Source of the DNA: Asterias amurensis | Taxonomy: Eukaryota > Echinodermata > Asteroidea > Forcipulatida > Asteriidae | DNA length: 64,000 bases | NCBI RefSeq assembly: GCF_032118995.1 | Contig: NC_092650.1 | Span: 20,336,501 to 20,400,500 of the forward strand | Direction: 5' to 3' | Part shown: in pieces, positions 11,653-23,600 of the stretch | Numbering within the stretch: the stretch's first letter is position 1 | Layout: the number at the start of each line of letters is the position of its first letter | Notes under the pieces: generated by a model | Database searches by the model: none | Seen by the model: only the letters and a program-made list of their open reading frames with translations | What the model was told of the DNA's origin: nothing | Translations under genes and position numbers: made by a program

Positions 11653-14600
11653 CTGTTAACAAAACGATATCAAGCCATAAACGAACATGAGGGTTGTCTA
11701 CCTAATGCTACTCTCACTCTTGGGCGAATATTCTTGCGAATACTTATATTGGAAATTCGCGATGATTTGGCCCAAAAGTTGCGATTTGATAGTGAATTAT
11801 GTTCTCGGTCGACCTTAAACCTCTCCTTACCAACATCTAGCGCATAATACGCACTCTTTAACAACAATACAAATGGCTTAACAATGCTGACGAAAATCGA
11901 TGGTGAATAACCGTCTTCACAACATTTGCTGAAATTTAGGAAGCGGTCTCACCCCTCGATCGTCCTCGGTCGGTCCTCTCTTTACCTATAGGGACTTTTC
12001 GTTTTCGACGACGGATGGTTCTGCGACGGTTGTTCAGCTAAACGTTGTCGTTTTCAGCACAACGAAGATTCATCCCAAGTACTGTCGTAGAAATTGAGGG
12101 ACGACCGTCCTCAAAGCTGACGCATGCGCCAAATGTCATCTTTACCGTCGCAGAACCATCCGTCGTCGAAAACGAAAAGTCCCTAATATATTACGAACGC
12201 TCACCAACGCTTGACAAATGCCTTTACGAACGTTGCCAACGCTTACGAACGCATTACCAATGTTACCAGTGCTTACGAAAACCGACGGCGAATGACGTCT
12301 TCGCACCATTCGCTGAAATTTTGAAACTGGTTTCTAAATTGACCGATGTTCGTAAGGAGGTGGGGAATAATGTTGCGAAGTTTGAGCGATTGTTAAGTGT
12401 TTCCGTTCGCAAGCACATTCGCTAGCGTATTCTCACGGTAGACACACCAAGACCATGCTCAAGACCCTGATTGAAGACGCCGGAGTAATCAACAAGGAGG
12501 AGCTAATCAGCTGTCTGCAAGATAGAGTTGTGTGGCATGTCAGACAACGTTGCGGCAACGCGCCAACTTGTGCCGACTGACTGAGTGTGTGAGTAAGTGT
12601 TTCTCTTGTTACTTTGCTTTTAATCATGGGTTCAAGTTGGATTAATTTACTTGGCTAACAGGCCTTTAACTGAGGATTTTTTTTCCATTTTCCGGCCCAA
12701 TTTTATAGTCTTTTTAAAGCCATTGGACCCTTTCGGTACAGAAAAAAAAAAAAAAAAAAAAATTCACAGATTTACAAATAACTTACAGGGTTTACAGAAG
12801 GTAGTGGTGAAATACTTCTCTGGAAATATTATTCCATGAAATGCTTTACTTTTTGAGAAAAACAGTAAAACAATATCAATTCTCGTTAACGAGAATTACA
12901 GATTTATTTTAAACACATGTCATGACACAGCGAAACGCGCGGATACAAGGGTGGGTTTTCCCGTTATTTTCTCCCGACTCCGATGACCGATTGAGCCAAA
13001 ATTTTCACAGGTTTGTTATTTTATATAGAAGTTGTGATACACGAAGTGTAGGCCTTGGACAATACTGTTTACCGAAAGAGTCCAATGGCTTTAAAGCCTT
13101 GTTTTGTAATGTTTGAAAGAAAAGTTCCCGCTGAAAACAAAATCAGAATATCTCGGCCATATCTCGTTGAGCACCCTCCCTTGGTGGCACATATTATTCT
13201 TGTATGGTTACACAATTGTCTACACTCTAGTCTGCACCACCTTCATGTACACCAGACACCCTTGCTCAAGAACAGTTTGGTTTGTATCCAGTTGTACCTG
13301 TTGACTAAACAGCCTGCATCTACGAGTGGATGTGACGTAATCGAATGTGAAGCAGTTTGCGCACCGTTTGCACATCATTGTGCAGTCCATGATAGCGCTT
13401 GCAGAGACTGTCACGAGAGGGCCTTTGGTTGAACTACGTCTTCCTTCATGGACCAACTTGAACATAGCCGATGGTGCAACAGCACCTTTGGGGCATGTTC
13501 GTATGAATGTTTGCATTTCTGTTATGAGAGAAGAAGAAATACACGTCAGCAGGTCAAGCTTAAACCCGTTCCAGACATGCGCGCCGGAGTCATGCCGAAC
13601 CAAATAGAGTGCGTTCGTTTAGCTTCCCTGGGTCGACCCCGGTGTATGGCGGGTTTTTTTCCAGGACGAAAGTGAGCAGATAATTACCCACGTTCGTCCT
13701 GAAAAGAAAAAAACCGCCACACACCGGGGTCGACCCAGGGAAGCTAAACGAACGTACCCATAGATTAGGAGCGACTCTAGGTTGACCCAAATTACTTCTT
13801 GGTTTCAGACATGCGAACTAAAAATAAACGGCTCATGACAAGATCGACGCCTCAAACCAAGGCGCTCCCGGAGTCGTTCCGAACGACTGCAACAGTCGAC
13901 CTTTCGATTTCAAGCGCGTCCAGGCGCTCCTATTCTGTTTCAGACGTCGAACTGTTCATATACTAAATTCAGAATTTTGATTCAGCGCGACTCTTGAGCG
14001 GCTGTCTGAAACGGGCGTTAGCTCCAGTGTGGCTGGATTCCTCCCCCCCCCCCCTCCCCCACCCCCAAAAAAAAAAAAAAAATCCGGCGAACAGTGTACA
14101 AATTTCTTTCGATATAGCGCCCTCTTTTGAATCCTCCTCCTCCAGCACATGATGTCTCATGGGGGTGGGACATATTTCCATGAAACACCTCATGATGCAT
14201 ATGCCTCCGACCAACTCAGTGCTTAACATTCACAAGCCACGTTCTTTAAATGCTGAGTTGCTCAAGATGTCATGCTTTCTACCTTTTTTGTTTAAGTGTC
14301 AGGCAAATATTTGCCTTGCCTTCAATTTATTTACACTGATTTAGGTCAGAAGATCCCCCCGCCCCCCCAACAAAAAATGCCTATCACAAGATATTGTGAT
14401 GGAACCCACACTATGTATAAACGACTAACCGTTATTATCCTCTGTCGTTTGATGGCCAGATGTAGACACCGTAGTTTGCTGAAAAGCACCAGTGACGTCA
14501 GTGCTTGAAGAGGAACTGCACTCACCGGATACGTACTCTGTGACTTCCAACTCGGCGATCATAACACAAGGAGGACTTCTAGCACCTGGCCTTGTGGGGT

Positions 14601-17600
14601 CCATATCAACGCTGACGTACCTGGCTAACACAGGTGGGTCACAGAGAAATCCTACACTGGCACCCTGCTGTGACTGTTCTTCTGTGGCTGGTAAACCACA
14701 TTGCTGATTCTCGGAGTAGTCTGGGCTGGGACCAGCTCTTACAACTGCAGCGATGAAATACCGCTCTGCACATTTAGAAATGAAAACACAAGTTCAGTAA
14801 ACTGGTTTTAGAGTGATAAAGCGACAATGCCTTTGAGGGTGGTATTTTTCTCACGTACCAAACCAAAAAGTACCTGATAGACAGGCTGCCAATCTTTAGA
14901 ACTTACGACAAATTACTATGTCCGTGTGAATTAATACTTATAATCACTCTTACCAATTGAAACAAAATGACAAACTAAATTATTTTTATCTTGGTTGTAC
15001 CAAGACTTAAAATCGAAACTAATATTTTTTTACTAGAAACTAAAAACAAATGGTCTAAATGGACCAGATGAACAACAATGCACTCTTTGACAACAGTTCT
15101 TTGCGATTTGCACCAATTAACTTGTAGAACAAATAACAGACCTATTGTATTATAATTCACCTGTGTCTATATAAAACATTAAAATAAATATGGTTATATT
15201 GTTACCGCAGCAGTACGTTGATAACGTGATGGTGATACGACCCAAACAGTGTCTGTCACCCAAGTCCATTTGCCACCATGGATGTAGGTCTGAAGAATCT
15301 ATGTGAAAGTATATAGACGATCTTAATTTCACAAAGTAATGCCTTGAAAACATGTGATATTACAACATTGAAAAGACAATTATGAAATCATCAACTTATT
15401 GTCAATCTTTGGATTGTTTGTTAAAACAATTCCCAAGTGTAAGCCTCATAATTACAAATAAGTTTCAATTAACTCAATTAATGGCCAACGGTTATAATTT
15501 TCATTTGGCTTATAATCTAAAAAAGTTGCACAATTTTTGTCGAGTGCCAAAAGTATCTCTTCGAAGTTGCAAGCAGATCCAGGGAATGCAATTAATTGCT
15601 TGGTTTTGTATTATCCATTATATTTCTGAAGTTGATTTCTAAATTGGATAACGTTACTAGGTTTCCACTGTTTCCTTTCGAATCTATGTTCCCCTTTTTT
15701 ATCCCTGCGTCAATTTGTTTTGCTTATTCTTGACATTCTATAATATTCGATAAAGCGTTATCCTAGCATGATACATGTAGGCCAATTTGTTGTTTTGGAA
15801 TATTTAGCTTTTTTTCTGTTTTTCTGAATTCTAGTTCGTTTTTTGACAAAAATGTGCATTTCTTGGACCACAGTTCTGTTCACTATCTGCAGGATTTTGC
15901 TTGAAATTCGTGCTCTTGTTTTTTGTTTGTACTTGTGGACAGGTCGTTCAATGTTAGTCGTGGTGCTTCAAGCGATTCTACTGCTCTTGCGATAGTATTG
16001 CTGGCTCTCAACTATATACTGTTCCGTTGGACTCGGGCCGTTGTCGCGGGAGCTAACAGTAGTCTATGCTCAAAGCAGTAGTCTTATACGAGAGCATTAG
16101 TTGAAACATGTTAACGACGTATTGCTTTTTAGTTCTGTTCCGTACCATTGAGCATCATACAATATCATGGGTTTCTAGAAGTGACACTTAGTACAAAATG
16201 TTGGTTTTTCAAACGAGTATAGAAAGCAATTACAGATGTTGATGGGTCGGATGTGATTGCACGATACAGTCCGACTTACTTGTTTCAGACCATGTGTCGA
16301 GGTCACCATCAATGGCCCTGCTAGCGTCGTAGTTATGGAACATGCTACTCTGTGATGCAGGCTTTCCAATTACGGAAACACCTAAAACAAAAAGGTATGG
16401 GAAATGTAATCATTCGATCTTAAGGCCTGCCCTAAGCGAATACCTACACTAGATTTTGAGACCTCAGAATTAGGTTTTGAGGTCCCGAAATCAAGCGTTA
16501 TGAAAGCACACAACTTCGTGTGACAAGGGTGTGTTTTCTTCCATTATTATCTCGCAACTTCGGCGACCAATTGAGTTCAAATTTTTACAGGCTTGTTATT
16601 TTGTGCATTTATTGTGTTGAGATACCCAAAGTGAGTAGACTAGATTTTATAAGGGTTATTATTTCTGCCTTTTTATACTTAAAAATACCCGTGCAAGTCA
16701 GAATAGATCAAATAAAAAGGTATGTAAGTAGCTCCTAAAGACCAACTTATAACATACAAAATGCTGAAGCTTTCGTGGCAAGAACTACTTCACTGATTTT
16801 TGCCTCTGATGTAGCATAGTTGTTGCTCCGAAAGCTCACTATGCATTGGGGTGTTTTTTTGTAGTTAGTTAATTATTAAGTGCAGCTACAGCATACTTGC
16901 TTTGCCTTTTAGTAACAAAAAAGACAAAATCTTGTCCTTGTCTTTATTTTATTTACACTGATTCAAGTGAGAAGACCCAAGCAAAAACAATATATAACAA
17001 CCTTTTTGTGATCATGGAACCCACAACTAACCGTCATTATCCTTTGTCGTCTGATCGCCAGGTGTCGACACCGTAGTTTGCTGAAAAGCACCAGAGACGT
17101 CAGGACTGCACTCACCGGACACGTACTCTGCGACTTCCAATTCGGCGATCATAACATGAGGAGGACTTCTAGCACCTGGCCTTGTGGGGTCCATATCAAC
17201 GCTGACGTACCTGACTAACACAGGTGGGTCACAGAGAAATCCTACACTGGCACCCTGCTGTGACTGTTCTTCTGTGGCTGGTAAACCACATTGCTGATTC
17301 TCAGAGTAGTTTGGGCTGGGACCAGCTCTTACAACTGCGGCGATGAAATATGATCCTTCAAATTTCGGGAATAAAACAAGTTCAGAAGATTAGTTTTGTG
17401 TTACGTGATTATGCCCTCTTGAAGAGCGTATTCTTTAAAACCAAAATCAATAGTATACCATAAAGACATGGCTGCTAATTTTTAGCACTAGTAAACGGTT
17501 TACAATTTTAAAGCTATAGTCATTTGACCGTATACCAATTGAAACAGACAACCACTCTTACCAATTGAAACAAAGGACAAACTATTAAAACTATGTAATT

Positions 17601-20600
17601 TTGTCAACTCTCGAAATCTTGATAACTATAAATGATTACATTAAAAATAAAACTTCATAAAATACATGTATTTATACAATCTGCTTTTCGTTTTTGTTTA
17701 AAAAAAAAAAACATTTCTTTTAAAAATTAGACTTAGATCATATATTACGTATTCGCCAAAGTTTATCTTTTGGACTTTGCAAGATTCAACTTGAAACCCA
17801 AAACAGGTAAGCGTAGAATTTTTACACGTGCGTATGCAAAATGTATCAACAGTATCTGTTTTTATTTATAATTACCACAGCAGTACGTTGATAACGTGAT
17901 GGTGATACGACCCAAACAGTGTTTGTCACCCAAGTCCATTTGCCACCATGGATGTGGGTCTGCAGAATCTGAGTGAAAAATAACACCGGTATAGTAGGAT
18001 TTGAAACTTTGCATGGTGGAAAAACGATATGGAAAGGTTTGCGGTAATGAGTTGGGGTGGTTCTGAAAAGAACCCTTGGTTTTCAACTCGACGTTTCGAT
18101 CAGTATGCTTATAAGTCGAGTGATGTCCTCGAACCACGATGGCTCCCCAAGCCTTCCTGTCCCCCATTGCTGACTTGAAATGTGCTGATTCAAGTCCTGT
18201 GTCGATTTTGAGAATGTCAGTGTAAGTTATTGCCGGTCTACCAGGTTTCCTCCTCCCATACTTCTAGGGGTCCACAGAACAATATTGGACACTGGTTCGT
18301 CTTTGCTCCTGTAGCAGTGGCCAGCAAAACGCATCCTTTTCTGTCTGATTTTTGTTGATAGCTTAGTTTGTTGATAGCTTATAAGTATGGTCTTATCGTC
18401 TTCTTTCAGCTTTCTCCAGAAGACGATCAGCTTTCTCCAGAAGACGATCAGAGCATAGGCCTACTGATCGAAACGTCGAGTTGAAACCAACTATTCTTTT
18501 CAGAACCACCCCCATTAGAGGTAGTCATTATATACATGGGTGTTGCCGCAAACCTTTCCATAACATCGGTAAGGATAAAAGGACCATTGTTTCATTTTAG
18601 CCTGAATGCTAACTGGTTAATAAGCTCTTAAAAACAACAACCATTTTTGTGTGTGAAATATTTTCTTCCGATGCGATAGGCAACCCCTGCACGTCAAATT
18701 CAAGTCAAATGCTAATCGCATTCGCCCCGTCATGACGTTTTACCCGGGCTTTTTTGTGCATGTATTTTTCATTAATTTCTCCTGACTTACAAAACGGACT
18801 CAGCTGAATTTTTCACATTTTATTATTTCATGTGTTATGATTCATTTGTATGTACCACAACAATTTATTAAACACCGTTTTCTCTATATGTAAACTTTAT
18901 GATTGCCTTCGTTCACATTTACGGGTGTTATATTATTATCAGGTGAGTTAATCTAAACAACATGTTCTTATTTGCTTTTATCAGTAAAAAAAAAAAGAAA
19001 AAAAAACAACATTTCAGCATGTTGATGGGTCAGATGTTATTGCACGATAAAGTCGAACTAACTTGTTTTAGACCATGTGTTGAGATCACCATCAATGGCC
19101 CTGCTGGCGTCGTAGTTAGAGAACATGCTACTCTGTGATGCAGGCTTTCCAATAACAGAGACTAGCAAAAAGGAAGAAACAGAATAAACGATAAAAGGTT
19201 AAGATCTTTCTTCTCTACATGGCATTTTGTTTAAACCTTAGTTTCAGGTTCGTTTGATTTTGGTGCGTTATAAAGGGGGCGATCGTTCTGGACGACGGAT
19301 GGTTCTGCGACGGTGAAAACGACACATCGAGTTATCTAGGCAAGCTTCGACTTTGAGGACGATTGTCCCTCAATGTCTACGACAGTATGGGATGATTCTG
19401 CGTTATGCTTAAAACCGGCGTTTAGTTATCGATTCAACCTACTGATAAAATATGCATATTTTTATACGCATATAAGCCGCACTCGCCTGATCATGTGATC
19501 AACTCAAGTTCATCGTCCCGAAAAATCGGAATGGATTGTTCGCGGAACGGATAAATGAGGCAACAGACGCCGCCATGGTGTAAATTTTCCTGTCGACTAA
19601 CCATCCGTCGTCCAAAACAAAAACTCCCTATGAAAACGGACAGATTGTGATACAGTGCGCCACCAAGTAGGCCTACCTGCCCTGGGTATAATGTTAATAG
19701 TTCACCGTGACGCATTGGAAGAAGCCTATTGTTTGCGACTTTTACTAAAATTTGTTTGCAATTGCTCAAAATGGATGTTTAAAAAACTGCTAACGAATTA
19801 CTTACCATTTGAAGGGGTGCATTTGCTGGATGTATACGCTTCGACCGTCAATTCAGTGATCATAACCCGAAGGGGACTGTCTGCACCAGACCTTGTGGGG
19901 TCCATATCAACACTGACGTACCTGGCAAACACCGGTGGGTCACATATGAACTCCACAGTGTTTCCCTGTTGTGACTGTTCTTCTGTGGCTGGTAAACCAC
20001 ATTGCTGATTCTCAGAGTAGTTTGGGCTGAGACCAGCTCTTACAACTGCAGCGATGAAATATCGCTCTACACATTTTGAAATAAAAACACAAGTTCAGAA
20101 GATTATTTGTGCCAAGTGATGAAGCGACAATGCCTTTGATGATGGTACTTTTCTTATAAACCAAACCCAACAGTAACCAAAATACAGGCTGCCCATCTTT
20201 TGCAGTTACGAAAAACTATTGCCGTATGATTTTGGCTTTTTTTCCTCCCTGTTTTTTCTAAGAGCGCAAACGCCAATTACTGGACGGATAAAAATAATAA
20301 ACATATAAAAACAGTAACATAGAACAATAAATTAAGGAAGTAAATTAAACATAAAAAATACACACGGTGCAAGAGGGTAAAACCCTAAAGAAAAACTAAA
20401 AAACAGATATAAACCAGCACTAAGAAAGACGACTGGCATTGGCATCACTCTGACCAATTCAAACAAAAGTACAAACTAAATATTTTTATCATGACTTTTT
20501 CAAGACTCAAAATTACTACAAAGATTTATGCTGTTTTTGTTATTACCGCAGCAGTACGTTGATAACGTGATGGTGATACGACCCAAACAGTGTCTGTCAC

Positions 20601-23600
20601 CCAAGTCCACTTGCCACCATGGATGTGGGTCTGCAGAGTCTACGTGAAAATATAGAGGATCTTAGTTTCACAAAGTAATGCCAGATAAAAAAACATGTAA
20701 TAAAATACATTGGAGTGAAAAATATAAAATGGTGCCATGGATCTTTTAAAGGTTCTATGTACTTTTTGTAGGACAAAAAAACACAATGTCTACAGATTTA
20801 CACTAAACTTACACAGTTTGAAGATAATGATAGTAGAAAGCTTCCCTGAAAATAGTACTTGCTGAGGTGCTGTAGTTTTTGAGAAGTGAGTAAAACAAAG
20901 TCATGAAAATAATTTTGGTCTCAGTGATCGTGAGACGAAAACTAGCATGTAAAAACGTATTTTCATGACATTGTTTTACACATGTCTTAAAAACTACAGC
21001 ACCTTGAGTCAGCAGCTATTATTTTAAGGTATACGCTTTCTACTATCATCATCTTCAAACGGTGCAAGTTTAATGTAAATCTGTGAACATGTTACAAAAA
21101 GTACCTAAATCCTTTTTAAAGTTATGAATAGTTATAACTTGGGAGGCTATCCATCCTTTCTCGCAACAGAGAAGTTGATTGCGAAGGATTTGGCTGTGAT
21201 GATGTGATCGAGCTTCAGGCATTTGGTTGGGGGCGATTTTGTTTCAGTTTTTGCTTTCCATTCTACCCTACTCGGCATCCTCGTTCTTTTTTACTCAAGA
21301 GACTAAACAGCATCATCGGTAATGTTTTGCATTGCCTGTTTCTCTTCATTCAAACTCATTTTTGTGAAACAATGCGTTGCACCCTCTGCGCCCTCACATT
21401 ATCCAAAACCACTCAGGCACGATCCGACAACTATTCTTAAAGACCAACAGGTTTAAGGATTCTTTTCTCCCCAGTGCAATTCAGCTTTTTAACAGTAGAT
21501 GGTCGAGATAATTTGGTTCACTCTCATTGTTGTACTGTTTGCAAGCTCCCCACATATTTTTATCTCTACATTTGTGTATATCTGTAAATTGTAAATTGTA
21601 ATTTTATTCTTGTTGTCTATTTTTGCTATGCCTTTCTTGTATGTATTGTATAGTCTCCTTTACACAGGGAAGACAAATTTCATGTTTTTTATCATGACAA
21701 TAAAATATTTTAATCTTAATCTTCATCTTTAATTGAATGGACCCAGATCGCTGACCCAGATCCGTTCTTTCTCATTCCTGGCAGGTCCAGGAAGAGCAAG
21801 TCTGCGCAAAAGTAATGCAGCTTTAGTAGATAGTATAATGCATTTGCAGAAACTTTTCATTTCCAAGAACTACGGTTATTTTACAAAATAGTATCATCCA
21901 CGACACTATAAGAAGCGTTACTACGGTTATGGTTCTCAGATTGTGTATTTCTATTAGTATTAGCTCCTGGGTGGACGTATTCGCTTCAGAGTTTCGGCAC
22001 CATTTTCAGAGGTCGGTCTCATTGTAAACACCGAACATTTTAAAACAATCCGGACGGTTAAACAAAACGGGTAAATATTGCATTTATTTGTGGGTTTTGT
22101 TTTAGGATGTTCTCTGTAAAATAAATAAATGAATATTAGAGTGTTCACTTTTTCGCACCTCTGTGCAATTTGTTCCTCTTACCCCTGAACATAATAAGAT
22201 ATCAATAGGTTATATCGAGTGATTTTCAGTTCAATTAATGTGGGTATTTCAAAAAAATTGAGTATTGGAAACAAAATGCACATGAATCGAATATACACTA
22301 TAATAGACCTTATGCACATGACATCATTTCTGTAGGGCGCCCTCACCTAGAGGTCAAAAGGAGGTTGTTCATTGGCCAATCCTGTGCGCCGCGCGTACAA
22401 ATCTGTGCGTTTCGATTGTTTCGTCACCGTTTTTCCACTAAGATGGCCGCTGGATGACGTCAATGCATAAGGTCTATAGAGTCTGACTTACTTGTTTCAG
22501 ACCATGTGTCGAGGTCACCATCAATGGCCCTGCTGGCGTCGTAGATATGGAACATGCTGCTCTGTGATGCGGGCTTTCCAACTACGGAAACACCTAACAA
22601 AACAAAAAAGAGGGTACGTTATTTTGAAAAATATGTATCAAAAAGCAGTTTCATGGGGAATAGCATTATTTTCTAGTTATTTTCTGATTCATCCACTCTA
22701 CACTTGACACCTACTAATTAGGGTCATTGATAGCGAACAATGTGGGTTTCTAGGTCGTCCTTCGCTCATCAGTTCTATACAGGGCGAGTCAAACAAGAAA
22801 TTGTACATCATTTTGAGGTATAGTTTGAGCCAAAACATTGACAAAATTGCAGGGGTAAAAGTAGGCAGCAGACTCTTTGTAATGTTTTTGATATTTGGCC
22901 CAAAATTTGATAAAATGCTGGGCTTACCCGTGTTTTTTTCTTCTCAACTTTGTTGACCCAATTCGGTAACAATACTGGTCCTACTACCCTTGTGGGGTTT
23001 TCCCTCTATTTATCACCAACAATTGCTAACAATGCTGGGTTTATGTTTCTAAATATTTTACCCAATGAAGTGTGTCGTGAACCGTAAAAAGACTTCAAAC
23101 GATTTCCCCTAAAAATACTTATTAGTGTAATAATTCCATAATAACGCAAACAAACCCCTACGTGAAAAAAATATTGTTCCGGGATATAGTGAATTCCTAT
23201 GCACTCATTTTGTAACCCTTATGTGTTTTTGTTCTTCTTATTTTTGTGAATGAAATTTAATACAAATGTTGGGCTTACTGTGTACTTTTGCTCCATTTAA
23301 AATAACAAAAATATGATACAAAATGTTAGCTTGAAAACTTAGTAGCAGAAATACTTTGATTATGCATCTGAAAACACACAATTCATTATTATCTTAAAAC
23401 TTCGATGACCTAAAGGGGGGATGAACCCAAACTTTCAAAGGCTTGTTATTGTATGTTTTTATTTTGGGATACACCAAGTGCAAAAACTGGTCTCTGCCAG
23501 TAGGTACCAATAATGTCCAGTGCCATGAAAGACACTGGACACTATTGGTAATTGTCAAAGACCAGTCTTCTAACTTGGTGTATCTCAACATACGCATACA

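Noticed and set aside
12045..12425. 126-residue plus-strand frame
   Set aside because: Its first third is one arm of the foldback at 11990-12186, and the remainder is a degenerate TTACGAACG-type repeat antisense to the lectin intron.
13347..13675. Plus-strand frames of 75-125 residues around the PAN exon
   Set aside because: They are antisense shadows; the minus-strand frame has the PAN cysteine pattern, good splice sites and matching phases.
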